Part shown: positions 1 to 11,189 of the stretch, one piece after another
Numbering within the stretch: the stretch's first letter is position 1
Layout of the letters: the number at the start of each line of letters is the position of its first letter
Assembly: GCA_023213395.1 (NCBI GenBank)
Contig: CM041465.1
Coordinates: 156,061,741 to 156,125,740 of the forward strand
Source: Cycas panzhihuaensis
Taxonomy: Eukaryota > Cycadophyta
DNA: 64,000 nucleotides
Direction: 5' to 3'
Made by a program: the position numbers and the translations under genes
The notes under the pieces: model-generated
The model's database searches: none
What the model saw: only the letters and a program-made list of their open reading frames with translations
Told to the model about the DNA's origin: nothing

Positions 1-575
1 TTCCACGCACAGTCAAGATGTTGAGGGGATTTTTAGGACTTACTAGATATTATCGTCGGTTTGTTAAGAATTATGCGCATATTACTAATAGTCTTACCGG
101 TCTACTCAAAAGGGGCTCCTTTGTATGGAACGAATTAGCACAATCATGTTTGGAAAACTCAAAATAATTATGACAACTTTACCCTTATTAGTAACTCCAA
201 ATTTTTCGAAAACCTTTACCATAGAATGTGACGCTTCAAGGATAGGCATTAGAGCTATTCTAAAGCAAGATGGCAGACCTATCGCTTATGAAAGTTGACA
301 ATTGAATGAGCGAGAAAAACTTAAAACTACTTATGACAAAGAAATGTTAGCTATTATGCATGCTCTTCAAAAATGGCGACAAGATTTATTGGGAAGTAAA
401 TTTTTAGTCAAGACAGATCATAATAGCGTACAATATTTTTTAAAACAGCAAGAATTGTCAACTGAACAACAAAAATGGGTTATGAAATTACAAACATATG
501 ATTTTGAAATGTGGTATAAAAGGGGAAAACAAATATAGTAGCTGATGCTCTATCACGCAGAGATGAAGAAGCCTA
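1..575 (+). pseudogene. Element A: gypsy reverse transcriptase end and RNase H, broken
   Basis: Pol fragment of a Ty3/gypsy chromovirus, entering from the left edge of the window. Bases 1-110 encode the RT thumb/connection motif LRGFLGLTRYYRRFVKNYA. The RNase H that follows would degrade the RNA of the RNA-DNA hybrid during reverse transcription. It is readable as IECDASR near 225, the motif YDKEMLAIMHALQKWR near 330-380 and KTDHNSVQYF near 410-440, ending with the ADALSR motif near 540-560. In-frame stops occur near 165 and 296 and the frame shifts near 535, so it is dead. It continues directly into integrase. The family is clear; the exact lineage is inferred from the C-terminal chromodomain downstream. 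Confidence 0.85.
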
Positions 576-599
576 ACTTCAAGCTATTTCTATGATTAA

Positions 600-1560
600 T
601 CCTGAATGGTTAGATGATATAATGGCAGAATACACTAAGGATTTTGATAAGTAATAAAATTCAAAAGGAACCTCAAGAGAAATTCGAATGGAAAAATGAT
701 ATTTTATGGTATGAAGGTCAAATTTATCTAGGAGAAAAATCAAAATTTAAACAACAAATTTTGAAGGAAGAACATATAGTACCATCAGTAGGACATACCG
801 GATTTTATAAAACTTATCGTCAAATAAGGAAATCTTTTTTCTGAAAAGGGATGAAAAAGGAAATACAGAAATTCGTCAATTAGTGTGGAGTATGTCAAAC
901 TACAAAATATGAAAATATTCTTCCTCCAGGATTATTACAACCTTTACCTATTCCACATGCAAAATGGGAGACTATAAGTATGAATTTTATCACAGGATTA
1001 CCAAAATAAGATAATAAAAATTGTATTTATGTAGGGGTCGATCGATTGACTAGATATGCTCATTTCATGGCTATACAAGGTGATCTTAAAGCTCATCAGA
1101 CTGCATCAATATTTATGAAAGAAGTTTATAAACTCCATGGGATACCAAAAATTATTATTAGTGACAAAGATCCTAAATTCCAAAGTAAATTTTGGCAAGA
1201 ATTATTTAAACAATTAGGAACTACTCTCAATATGAGTACCAGTTACCATCCTCAAATAAATGGTCAAACTGAAATTGTTAATAAATGCCTAGAAACTTAT
1301 CTTTGAAGTTTTGTTGCTGATAAACCAAGTAATTGGGCTAAATGGTTACATTTGGCTAAAGGATGGTATAACACTACTTATCACATGTCCACTAAAATGA
1401 CTCCCTTCCAAGATTTATATGGTTATGAACCTACATCATTAAAAGATTGGGTTTATTCAAATTCACGTATTCTAGTAGTCGATAATTATTTGCAAGAATC
1501 AAAGAATATAATTGTTGTATTAAAGGAACATCTTTCTAATGCTCAAAATAGAATTAAATA
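600..1560 (+). pseudogene. Element A: gypsy integrase, broken
   Basis: Integrase inserts the cDNA into host DNA. The zinc-binding N-terminus is recognisable (VGHTGFYKTYRQIRKSFF at about 790-840, then [10 protein letters not shown] near 885-910). The catalytic core follows: a first acidic region near 975-1045 (MNFITGLPK, then VGVDRLTRYAHF), IISDKDPKFQSKFW near 1150-1195, and GQTEIVNKCLE near 1262-1290 carrying the catalytic Glu. At least five in-frame stops interrupt it (near 842, 880, 1008, 1304 and 1559). The region downstream (TPFQDLYGYEP near 1400) is typical of chromoviral integrases. Order and spacing are normal, so the damage is by point mutation rather than rearrangement. Confidence 0.87.
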
Positions 1561-1564
1561 ACAG

Positions 1565-2025
1565 GAGGATTCACACCATACTGAACAAAAATTTTTAGAA
1601 GGTGATTGGATTTATTTATACCTACAACCATACAAACAAACGTCTCTAAAAAAATCTAAAAACGAAAAACTCAATCCACGTTTCTATGGGCCATATCGCA
1701 TAAGCAAGAAAGTGGGAGAAGTTGCCTATGCCCTTGAATTACCTACTAACTCTTGTATTCATAATGTCTTTCATGTGTCTTGTTTAAAACAACGGTTGGG
1801 TACAGGAACACCAGCACAAGTTGAACTTCCAATGTTCAATGAAGAAGGTGTACTCCTCCTAATTCCCGAGTCTATCCTTCAAGTACGAGATCATCAATTA
1901 AGATCCAGAACTATTCGAGCATATCTTATCAAATGGCAACAACTTCCAGTAGAAGATGCCTCATGAGAATTTGCATCAATTTTGGACAAACGTCCTCAGC
2001 TACGAGATCATGTTCCTATGCTTTG
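1565..2025 (+). pseudogene. Element A: integrase C-terminus with chromodomain
   Basis: GPY/F-type C-terminal integrase module (NPRFYGPYRISKKVGEVAY near 1672-1728; HNVFHVSCLKQRLG near 1758-1800) followed by a degenerate chromodomain (LIKWQQLPVEDAS near 1925-1965, then EFASILDKRP after a TGA in place of the usual Trp). Chromodomains in plant chromoviruses steer integration to particular chromatin marks. This places A in the chromovirus branch of Ty3/gypsy. The reading frame is lost at the stop near 1965. Lineage within the chromoviruses (Tekay/Del-like or other) cannot be settled by eye. Confidence 0.8.
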
Positions 2026-2040
2026 AGGGCAAAGCATTTT

Positions 2041-2223
2041 CAAGAGGGGAGAGCTTGTAATGAGCCTATTAATGAATTAAGCATAATTAATGAGGGATGA
2101 TGACTATTAATAATAAGTCACATCCCTTTGCCATACAAACATAAATATGTAATATTCTAAATAGACAATCATCATTCCAGAGATTCAATCCAATAATATG
2201 TTTTTTAGACATTCTTATAACTT
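2041..2223 (+). repeat. Element A: polypurine tract and truncated 3' LTR
   Basis: The purine run CAAGAGGGGAGAG at 2041-2053 lies directly after the pol end and is followed by TGTAATGAGCC at 2056, a plausible LTR start. The LTR-like sequence runs only to about 2223, where integrase-coding sequence of a different element begins. No second LTR copy is in the window, so the right border is inferred from the change of content. Confidence 0.55.
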
Positions 2224-2640
2224 GTCTTATTACGAGGTTGACCATTAGATCACCTTAGAAGCCTATACGTTATGGTCCCTTTTCAATCTTGAAGAAGATT
2301 GGGAAAAATGCTTTTCAGCTTGAACTTCCAGAATTCATGAAGATGTATTTAGTTGTGAATGTTGAGAATCTGAAGATGTTCGAGCCATCCATGTTGGATG
2401 AAGATGAAGATGGAGTTCCACTTTTGCCAAATCTAGAGGAGTTGCGAGTACAGAAAGAGGAACCAATGCAAAATGATTGCATTCTTCAAAGGAAGCAGAC
2501 CAAGACTAGAAGAGGCACAATCGAGTCCTTCAAGATTGGGAGAAAGGACAATGGTACAACAGGAAAAAGGGAAGAATCAAATTCCCTCATTTATAACTAT
2601 AAGGTTCATGAGGCCATGAACTCCTAAAAAAGGGGAGTTT
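2224..2640 (+). pseudogene. Element B: gypsy integrase C-terminal and chromodomain-like tail
   Basis: A second, unrelated gypsy fragment joined directly to A's truncated LTR. It opens in a GPY/F-like module (RYGPFSILKKIGKNAFQLEL, about 2267-2327), followed by a VNVENLKMFEPS segment. After a frame change it gives GQWYNRKKGRIKFPHL (about 2547-2595), which resembles the end of a chromodomain. Stops at about 2594 and 2600 and the frameshift show decay. The abrupt start suggests a deletion or insertion junction between A and B. Confidence 0.65.
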
Positions 2641-3700
2641 TGATCCATTTTTGGATCTATTAATTTCATTATACTCTTCAAAATGATTATAAAATGTATT
2701 AATAATATTTATTTTCATGCTTCTAACCTTCATTTGGCGGAAAAATGTCATATAGATGCTTTAAAATTAGAAAAAATGAAATTTTGGTACAACCTATCCT
2801 TACCAGTGGTACAACCAGGCAACCTGTCAGTACAACCAAGCGACCTATCGGTGCAACCAAGCGACCTGTTGATGGAACCAGACGACTTGTTGATGCAACC
2901 AGACCCCTAGATTGCGACCAAGAGGTGCAACCCAAAAATGGAAAAACGAAAAAACCAAACAGAAAAATAGGATTTTGGCAGACGAAACAGATTCCATTTA
3001 ACACAAAAATTTATGAGGAGGATGTGACATGTGTCTTCTATATTAGAAGAAAGAAAAAGAGAATTAAATAGATTTAAATCCATTTTTCAATCGATCAAAA
3101 GATGAGAAACAGAAAAACCGTTTTTGGGAAGAAAACAAACATAGCAGGGTTTAAATCTACCCGAATTTGTTCAGAAATCAAAGGAAGGAGTGCCCAGCAT
3201 TTTGCAGACACAACTAGAGGAGCAGACTTGGGAAAGAACTCTGAGTAGCTTCCCAAAGAAGAAGAAACAACTCTAAAACAAAAGACTGTGCAGCCAAAGG
3301 AGGAGAAATAGAAGTGCAGCAGAGAAAATTTATCCGTGAGGCTTTAGAAACAGCCCAGATTCATCCGTGAGGTGTTGAAGAGTCCAAGAAAGACTCATAC
3401 ATAGCCAAAGGAGGAGAAATACCAGCCGTAATAGTCTAGGGAAGACACCTAGGTAGAAAACTTCTCCAAATAGGGGTTTGTAACTGAACAACAGCCAAAA
3501 CTTCTTACGGGAATCACCAGAAGAGACACCGAATAGTGCGTAGTAGCCCAAAACATGCCCAACACACATTTCTATACTCCCAAATTATTGTACCAGTCCT
3601 GTTCAAGCTCAACAGAGCGTAAAAATATGGAATTTTGTAAGAAAAATCAAAATAATTTCAAATATAATGTATTATTATTGTATATTGTTCTAAATTTGTT
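2627..3700 (+). repeat. Element B: polypurine tract and LTR-like 3' region
   Basis: A purine tract (AAAAAAGGGGAG, about 2627-2638) follows B's coding end, then TGATCC at about 2641 may start the LTR. The next 1 kb has no coding content I trust. It contains a 21-bp tandem repeat, duplicated phrases such as CCAAAGGAGGAGAAAT (near 3295 and 3402) and CCGTGAGG (near 3334 and 3365), and an AT-rich end near 3640-3700. No matching second LTR is present, so the right border is uncertain. Bases 3701-3814 show nothing recognisable. Confidence 0.4.
2809..2910 (+). repeat. 21-bp degenerate tandem repeat, about 4.8 copies
   Basis: Consecutive units of the form GTACAACCAAGCGACCTGTNG. Because 21 is divisible by three, the open + frame reads a seven-residue repeat (VQPSDLS, VQPSDLL, MEPDDLL, MQPDP). 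It lies inside B's LTR-like region, so coding is doubtful. Confidence 0.8.
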
Positions 3701-3814
3701 TCAATTGGGCTAAGTTCTTACTTTTCCATTCAAATTCGGACCATCCATCCAATCTCCTCCACCTCTCCTTAACTCCATGCATCCCTTGTCACATGCTTCA
3801 ATAATATTCCACCC

Positions 3815-4555
3815 TGTTGCGATTATATTTGACACCGTGCATTCAGGGAAAGGAACGGATGAAGAACTAGTGGTCATTTTGGCAGAACAGTCAATTGGCA
3901 TGCATTCAAGATAGGGAATGGATGGAACAGAGTCAGAAATGCAGTCCATTCCATCACAAGAATAGATACTGCGCAATAGAAATGCACCAAATAGAGAAGG
4001 AATGGACATTGGGCAGAAGGAACCGACGTTGGGCAGAAGGAACAGACACTGGGCAGAAGGAACGCAACAAGCAGATGAGAATGGTTACAATACGGATGTG
4101 CCACATGGATAGCCGTACAGATGAAAAAATAGTTAAAGATTAACAAAGGGATTAGGGATGAATAGGCATCCATTCGGAAGAATGGACGGTTGTGACTGTA
4201 GACGCAACCATTCCTTGACAGGAATGGACAATGTATTTAAACACATTCGTCCATTAGGATGGATGTGCGAGTCGAGTCAATGATTCCAACGGTACCTGAT
4301 TTGGTACAGTTGACCAGTCAAACCGAATGGACCTTGTATAATGTAATCTTGACTATTGCCTAATGAAATAAGAGAGTTACGCGAACAATTATGTGTACTT
4401 ATTGAGGAATGCATAAGGAATGCATGTTATTTGTGGGCTTATGTGGCTTGATAAATGAAGAATATGTATGTTGACCATTTGCACACACCCTAGACTATAG
4501 TGGAAACCCTTGACAAGTGAAGATTTGTAATAGGGAGAAATCAATTAAGTCAACA
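3815..4555 (+). repeat. Element C 5' LTR (741 bp)
   Basis: Matches 12288-12981 along its length with scattered substitutions. A TATTTAAA sequence at 4234-4241 is a candidate TATA box for element transcription, and a CTAATGAAATAAGAG stretch near 4360 could serve polyadenylation. It is longer than its 3' partner mainly because of an expanded 20-bp repeat at 4011-4070 and a 7-bp difference near the TATA-like site. Confidence 0.9.
4011..4070 (+). repeat. Three tandem 20-bp units in C's 5' LTR
   Basis: Three copies of GGGCAGAAGGAACNGACNTT start at 4011, 4031 and 4051. The equivalent place in the 3' LTR (12483-12502) has one copy. The site lies about 170 bp upstream of the TATA-like box. Confidence 0.9.
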
Positions 4556-4556
4556 T

Positions 4557-4573
4557 TGGTTCTGTTGCCTAGG
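4557..4573 (+). other. Element C primer-binding site (tRNA-Glu type)
   Basis: TGGTTCTGTTGCCTAGG, one base after the 5' LTR. The first 13 bases match the complement of the plant tRNA-Glu 3' end (CAACGGAACCA) with one change. Elements E and K have the same site in better condition. The primer assignment uses remembered tRNA sequence. Confidence 0.7.
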
Positions 4574-4688
4574 TCCACTAAGTGGAGGGAAGATAAACCG
4601 AAAAATCCATGTGCAAAAAATAAGTCACCCTGGCTGCCACAATGATGGCAGGCTCTAACTAAGCCTAGACAGCCAGGGAGACCTTCCA

Positions 4689-6640
4689 ACGCCACCAAAA
4701 CGTCCTTCGAAGGTAGAGGAGTCACAAGTAAAACCTCAGGAGATACCAGAATCAAGTAGACAGAGAGCCTTAAGATGGTCCTGAGAAAAGAAATTAAGGA
4801 GAGCAAGGAGGTTTAGTGTTAGAAAGAAAGAAGACCAAAATGGGTCAGTAGAAGGATCTGAGGCAAGTGGAGCCCAAACACCATGGGGCATAGAAAATAG
4901 AGGCCGAGGAGAGCCCGTGACAATCACACCTGCTCCAAGGAAATATTATAATGAAGGGAAGGATATGAAATAAGAGGAAGAAGAAACAAATAACCCCGAG
5001 GCGGAACAAAGCTTGGACTCTACTCCGAAGGACCTGAGTGGCAACGAGGAAAAGGCGAAGCAAGGTCCGCACATTGGGAAAACCACTTGATCAGACAACG
5101 TTTTGAAGATCCACCGGAGAGAAGTGGGGATCATTCATACATAATAACAACTCCAGTAGGGGTAGAAATACCAGGAGTACCAGGGATCATCCAACTAAAA
5201 TCACCAATATGTAATCCCTTGTTCGGGAAGGAGAATAGTAGGGAAGAGACACCACTAAGGAGACTCTATAAGAAGTTCCCCAAAGTAAAGGCAACAACCC
5301 CACCTTAAAGAGAAGAGAAGCAAGATAGGTCTACAATGGCGCACCATAGGGAATTTGGGAAACTCATCTTTGATGATTCAACTGATGCTGAGGAATACAT
5401 CTATTTATTCTAGAGATTGATTAATCTCAAAAAAATCACGGATGAGGATGAAATTAAAGAGAGGTTTGCATGTTCACTAAAAGGTGTACCATTGGCATGG
5501 TATAAATAACTAGACCAACACAAATCATGGAGTGAAAAATGAGTTTGAAACAAGATTTTTGAAATATAGAAACAATGATATTATAGAGTTAACACTAAGG
5601 GAGATACAACAAAACCTAGGAGAGTCTGTCATGACCTATATTAGCAGAATAGACATGATCGTTGCTGCCATGGCCAACAATGAGAAGATCACATATTTAA
5701 GTATGTATACTTTCTTTGTGAATGGACTAAACGCTAAGCTAAGGAATGCAATGGCATCCCATATAAGCATGCACAAGAGTTGGCCTTGGACTTTGAAAAG
5801 GAAATAGATACTAAGAGGATAGCATATGATCCCTTAGTGGTAAGATTGCAAGAAGAGATCAATGAACTGAAGACACAGAATTTGAATAGACCTCTATTCC
5901 AAATGACTAAGATAGAGGAAAGCACAGAAATAGAAGCCCTAAGAAAAGAGGTGGCTAAGTTAAAATTACAACACCAGGATAACTCCTGGGAGGATTCCAA
6001 CAAACATTGGGGTAAAGAACCCCCGATTGAGAAATGGTGTTATATTTGTGAAGAAAACACTCACACCACAAAGGAGTGTGAATGCAACGTGAGAAACTGC
6101 AAACAAAATGCTTGGTGCCATATCTGTGACCAAGGAACACACATTACGCGGGATTGCTACTTCAATACTAGAGGCCCCAATGCTCGAGAGAGAGGTTGAG
6201 GGAGAATGTGAACACCCGTATGATATATACAACGAGGACCCAATCAGAAAATCCAAGAAAGAAACCTCTGTTGGGTAGATGCTTGATATGTTTGGAATAC
6301 GAACACTGGAAGTCAGATTGTCCAGTAGCAAAGATTCAGAAAGAATATCCATATTTGTGTAAGAACTATGGTCCAAGCACTCACACCATTGAGGAGTGCA
6401 AAGGCAAGGGTAAGGCCTTAAACAAGGTAACAGTTATACCTAGATCCCCAAAGAACATCAACTTGTAGAATCGAAGAAACACAGGAGAAAAAGATTATCC
6501 TAATCCCAAAATAGATATTGATTGCTTTGTTGTTGCAAAAAAAGTGTTGGAAGAAGCTGCACAGGAGGAAGGACTCAAATCACTACCCCTAGGAAAACTA
6601 GAAATGAAGCAAGTATACCAAAGGAGGAATAAGAAAGAAG
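4689..6640 (+). pseudogene. Element C gag, broken
   Basis: Gag would form the virus-like particle and bind element RNA. The homologous start of element E (MPPKRPS) aligns here with ACGCCACCAAAACG at 4689, so the initiation codon has mutated ATG to ACG. The capsid-like region lies at about 5340-5810 (FGKLIFDDSTDAEEYIYLF, then ETRFLKYRNND and ESVMTYISRIDMIVAAM). Four zinc-knuckle-like motifs follow: CYICEENTHTTKEC near 6040, CHICDQGTHITRDC near 6118, CLICLEYEHWKSDC near 6285, and CKNYGPSTHTIEEC near 6357, where the second Cys is Tyr. Numerous stops and frameshifts (for example near 4785, 5413, 5507, 6199 and 6466) kill it. Confidence 0.88.
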
Positions 6641-6839
6641 AGGAGTAAACATTATTGGAGAACCCAAAAGAAACCCCTAAAACAGAAGAACTTCTGTAGA
6701 GATTAATACTCATGGAAGATTTGGTTAACCAATTAAACTTAACCATTCCATTGGGAAAGTCATCGAATGGACCAAAGGAGGGAAGATACACCCAAAGGAA
6801 GCTTACAAAAGTTTACATAAAATCAACCGTCTTGTGACT

Positions 6840-7260
6840 TGGATCCCTCAGTGGATATCGGCATTTTGGGGGTAAACCTCAAAAACGTTATTGTGGATGG
6901 AGAAGCGGCTGTAAATGTCTTACCAACCTAAACATGGAAGAAACTTGGGAGCCCACGCTTAGCACCAACAAATTATTCATTGAAGTTGGCCAACGAACTA
7001 CTAGTCAAACCAGTGCGGCGGCTAGAGAATATTCAAGTGAACGTAGCTGGCATTATCATTTCCGTTGATTTCAAGATCTTGGACACTGTCGAAAACATGG
7101 TCACCTATACAGCATTATTAGGAAGACCATGGTTATATCAGACCAAGTGTTTACAAAGATGGAAAGATGTAACATTCACCCTTACAGATGGAGGAAACGA
7201 GGCCGTCCTCCCTATGTTGGCAAAAGGAAAGTAAGGAAAGTATACAATGGAAGTTGTTCC
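6840..7260 (+). pseudogene. Element C retropepsin-like protease, broken
   Basis: Aspartic protease that would cleave the polyprotein. The catalytic motif reads VDGEAAVNVLP (6894-6926), against VDGSAAVNVLP in E and VDGGSRVNVLP in K, so the residue after the Asp-Gly pair is Glu here. The C-terminal LLGRPWLYQTKCLQ motif (about 7110-7155) and TFTLTDGGNEAVLP are well kept. A TAA ends the frame at about 7232. It was probably translated as part of Gag-protease, as in E. Confidence 0.82.
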
Positions 7261-7439
7261 AGACGACGCATCTAGTACAATGATCACCACCCAAGATAAA
7301 ACACAATGGATTATCGATTTTGTAACACAGGATTTTAGATAAAACACAATGTATTGTTGATTTTGTAATCTCCTTCTAGGATAATGCATGGTGGTGGTAC
7401 CTAGCCCATCACCATACCTTACAGACATGGGAAAACCTA

Positions 7440-7925
7440 CAATCAACCTTTAGGATGAGGTTTGATCCACCTCAAAACTTGATAATCTCAGGATTCTTAG
7501 TAGGGGAATGCCCTAGCAAGCATCTCCTTAGGTGTAGAAGATTATGGAAACATTGGAGTATTCCCAAACTACATTGGACCCACCCTTTCATCCATACCTT
7601 AGGAACCCTAGCGAAAACATGGTTCCTAAAACAAGAACAATTCTGATGAGTAACATGGGAAGAAATAGAACATTCATTTGTCCAAGCCTTTTCATATTCT
7701 TCCAACAATTAGATCATACATAAAGTATTAAAAAACATAAGGGATATAAGTAGGAAGGTCAAAAAAAATTTAATGTCAATTGAAAACATTAGAGACACAA
7801 ACGATAATGATCATGAAGAAAGGGAGAAAGAGGCTAGAAACCTACCTTCAGAATATGCGGAATTGAGGTATGAACAAAGGGACATAGACGATACACTTGC
7901 TCATCCGGAGGGGGGAGAGAGGTAA
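7440..7925 (+). pseudogene. Element C: Gag-capsid-like module between protease and RT
   Basis: The frame reads RFDPPQN, CPSKHLL, then HPFIHTLGTLAKTWFLKQEQ (about 7580-7643) and, after two stops, VTWEEIEHSFVQAF. The pattern of a conserved Leu-Gly-x-x-Ala-x-x-Trp-Phe core followed by a TW...SF...AF helix is that of retrotransposon gag domains. It aligns residue by residue with the second of two such modules in element E (about 23740-24000). Its place, after the protease and just before RT, is not the gag position. It then passes into a linker containing LPSEYAELR. A structural or binding role is inferred; no enzymatic motif is visible. Confidence 0.7.
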
Positions 7926-7940
7926 CAAGGAGAACCTAAG

Positions 7941-8990
7941 ATGACTCAAATTAACCTTGGGTCAAAAATAGACCCTAAGAACATTACGATTGGCAACTAT
8001 TGGGATGAAAAAATAGTGGCAAAGGCCCAAGCACTATTCAAAGAGTACCAGGATGTTTTTGATTGGTCCTACAAAGACCTTAAGGGAATCCCACCTGAAA
8101 TTAGAATGAACCACATCGATTTAATTGAAGAAGCAAAACCTGTGAAGCAAAGACCCTATAGGATGAACCCAAGGTACAAAAAGAAAGTAAAAGCAAAGTT
8201 AGACAAGATGTTAGAAGCTAGATACATAAGCGAAATCGAATACAGTGATTGGGTAAGTCCCATTGTGGTTATACCTAAAAAGAATGGAAAAATTCGAGTA
8301 TGCGTAGACTACCGACAGTTGAATAAAGTTACCAAAAAGGATCCCTTTCCCATTCCTTTCACAGAAGAAATCTTAGAAACTGTGGAAGGAAAAGAAGTCT
8401 ACTCCTTTACAGATGGATTTAGCGGTTATAATCAGGTGAGTATCGCACCTAAGGATCAGTATAAAACCATGTTTATAACCAAATGGGGAACATATGCATA
8501 CTGAGTCATGCCATTTGGCCTCACGAATGCTCTAGCAACCTTTCAACGGATAGTACTCAACATATTTAGAAAATTGATCAAAGAAACAATGGTTGTATTC
8601 TTGGATGACTGGACTTTATATGGAGTGATGAAAAATCACATGGAAAACCTAAGAACAATGTTACAAACTTGGAAAGAAAACAAGTTGTGTTTGAACCCAG
8701 AAAAATGCACCTTCTTGGTACCCTTTGGCAATCTTCTTGGCCATGTCGTAAGTAAGGAAAGGCTAATGACCAATCCAACTAAGATTGCAGCCATATTACA
8801 TTTTCCCCAACCCCAAAACCAGAAACAAGTAAAAGGATTTCTAGGGTTAACAAGGTAGTATCAAAAATTTGTGAAAGGTTATGCTTGAATAGCAAAACCA
8901 TTAGAAGACCTTCTGAAAAAGGAAATGGACTGGCAATGGGGACCAGATCAACAAAAAGCATTTGAAACCTTAAAGCGCGTCATCAACTCT
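7941..8990 (+). pseudogene. Element C reverse transcriptase, broken
   Basis: RNA-dependent DNA polymerase of the element. Motifs appear in order: KQRPYRMNPRYKKKVKAKLD near 8145, WVSPIVVIPKKNGKIRVCVDY near 8250-8310, DPFPIPFTEEIL near 8340, FTDGFSGYNQV near 8405-8440, MPFGLTNALATFQR near 8508-8550 and the catalytic VVFLDDWTLYG near 8592-8625 (FLDD, not the commoner YVDD). Stops at 8502, 8856 and 8886 interrupt an otherwise continuous frame, so decay here is light compared with gag. The N-terminal approach (KIDPKNITIGNYWDE) is typical of this clade. Confidence 0.92.
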
Positions 8991-9009
8991 TGTATTACGT
9001 TTCCTAGAT

Positions 9010-9420
9010 TAGAATAAAATATTCCATGTGCATATAGATGCCTCCCAGTATGCAATCGGATGTGTTCTGGCACAACTAGGGAACAACAATGTGGATAGAC
9101 CTATATATTTCGCTAGTCGCAAACTAACCAAAGCTGAACAAAATTATACAATAATGGAGAGGGAAGGACTGGGAATAGTGTACGCCTTGCAAAAATTTCG
9201 CCATTATTTATTGGCAAACCCTTTCATATTTTATGTGGATCATCAGGCACTTATGTACCTGGTAAATAAACCATTATTGAGAGGGTGTATTAGCCATTGG
9301 CTGATGTTGTTTCAAGAGTTTACTTTCTGGATTGTAGTGAAACCTGGGAAAGCTCATATTATTCCTAACCAACTCTTGAGAATACATAATGGTGAAAAGG
9401 TGGTTGGTGTTCTAGACGAC
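9010..9420 (+). pseudogene. Element C RNase H
   Basis: RNase H domain following RT: HIDASQYAIGCVLAQ (9029-9073, first catalytic Asp), IYFASRKLTKAEQNYTIMER (about 9103-9162, with the conserved Glu in the KxE...E region) and FYVDHQALMYLVNK near 9230-9270 with the later Asp. It ends near NQLLRIHNGE, a variant of the usual HLSR boundary motif. A stop near 9014 separates it from RT. The segment 9028-9501 is open. Confidence 0.88.
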
Positions 9421-9499
9421 TTTCTAGATGCAACACTCTTCAAAGTGGAATCAGACCCCATGGAATGGTATCAAGACATAATAGAATTTCTAGTTATAT

Positions 9500-10711
9500 G
9501 ACAATGTCCACCGACCATGGACAAAATACAGAGATGGAACTTAGTAAGAAAAGCGGAGCCTTACCAATTAATCGGGGGAGAGCTATATCGACTAGGACCT
9601 GACGATGTTTCACGTCGATGTATTCGCCTGCACAAGATAAACCAAGTAATATCTCAAGCTTATGAGGGTGTTGTCAGAGGACATGCAAGAACAAAGAATA
9701 CATAGAGAAAAATCTTAACTACGGGATTTTGGTGGACAACTATGTTTGAAGATGTGAGAGACTGGGTAAAAAGATGTGATTATTGCCAAAGGGTAGGGAA
9801 ACCCAATAAACAAGATTTTAATTCTTTAAAACCAATTCTTCCCTTGGCACCCTTTGAGAAATAGGGCCTCAACTTCATCAGACCCATCAAACCAGCAACC
9901 AAACGAACCCAAGCACGTTTTCTTAGTAGCCATGGATTACGCCACAAAATGGGTAGAAGCATGGCCACTAAGGAAAGCAGATTCAACTAGTACTGCCATA
10001 TTTCTTTATGAAATTATTATCACCAGGTTCAAATGTCCCATCGAGTTAATTAGTGATCAAGGAGCCAATTTTCTTAATGAAGTGATTAAAGAACTTACGG
10101 AAACATTCATGATCATGCATCACAAATCCACACCATATTATTCACGTGCAAATGGACAAGCAGAAAGTTCTAATAAAATCTTGGAGAACTGTTTACGGAA
10201 AGTATCTGACATCGGTAGATCCGATTGGGCGGAAAAGCTACCATCAGTCCTATGGGCATTCTGTATGACTTACAAATACGCCACAGGACATACCCCATTT
10301 AAGTTGATATACGGGGTAGAAGCTATACTCCCTATCAAATTTCAAATACCCAGTTTAAGGATTGCCTTGGCTTGTTGGTTGGACGATACCGAATCTCCAC
10401 AAGAATGCTTATGGCAACTAATCCAACTCAATGAAAATCGACAGAAATTGGAATGGCTGTAGGAAATTGAAAAAATGAGGGAAAAGGCATGGCACGACCA
10501 CCATCTTCGATACCCTTAATTCAAAGAAGGAGAACAAGTGCTATTATATGACAACAAATTCTACACCCATCTTAAGAAATTGAAGCCAAGATGGTTGGGA
10601 CCTTATTGGGTGGAGAATATATACCATAACGGATCAGTTCAATTTAGTGACATGAACGGATATAAACTGCCTACCCTAGTCAATGACAGTAGATTGAAGA
10701 GGTATCACCAT
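9500..10711 (+). pseudogene. Element C integrase, broken
   Basis: The N-terminal zinc-binding region is partly lost: after HKINQVI the His pair is degraded (GHARTKNT, stop at 9703), though CDYCQRVGK at about 9778 remains. The core contains FLVAMDYATKWVEAWP near 9920-9965 (first Asp), LISDQGANFLNE near 10045-10080 (second Asp) and NGQAESSNKILENCLRKV near 10150-10205 (Glu). TYKYATGHTPFKLIYG near 10270 and WLGPYWVENIYHNGSVQF near 10595-10650 are the C-terminal motifs, without a chromodomain. Stops at 9703, 9862, 10460 and 10519 break it. The DDE triad itself is intact. Confidence 0.9.
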
Positions 10712-11189
10712 TAGCTCTAGTATGAGTCAACTGGATGTATCATATGTGTTGCATGAAATTGCAGACAACCAAAGTTGTCCTAGTATCGGCACCACAACTC
10801 TATACCGATACATAAATACAAAAATCCTTCCAAAAAAATTAAAAAATGAAGAAAAACTAACCGTAACTCATGAAAATCATACATCTAGACAAAAGTCCAA
10901 GCAAAATGCACTTTACATCCCAAATTAAGAATGTAACGAGTCAAAAAGAACTCTCGGAGGATGATACGTTCCTCCCAGGGAATGACCAAGACAGAAGACA
11001 GTTGAGAAAGGGAACCGTTCCAAAAAGGGAACATACCAAATAGTATGCGTTCCTAAACAAGAATGCAACCCAAACATATAGAAAAAAGAGATTTATAAAG
11101 GAAGAAACCCTAGAATCATTCCATTATTCGAACGCACGGATGAGTAGAGACAAAATACAACTCACAAAGGAACATATCACCCAGCCATC
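10712..11189 (+). other. Element C spacer between integrase and ORF3
   Basis: About 480 bp with a short open frame at 10722-10928 that has no recognisable motif. The stretch 10975-11060 repeats GAACGTAT/GTTCC-like words. In element E the same position holds the GTACGTA tandem array, so it may have been a regulatory spacer. I see no supported gene. Confidence 0.5.

Noticed and set aside
4495-5134. Cluster of - strand frames over C's gag start
   Set aside because: Antisense to the decayed gag, which aligns codon by codon with E's Gag on the + strand.
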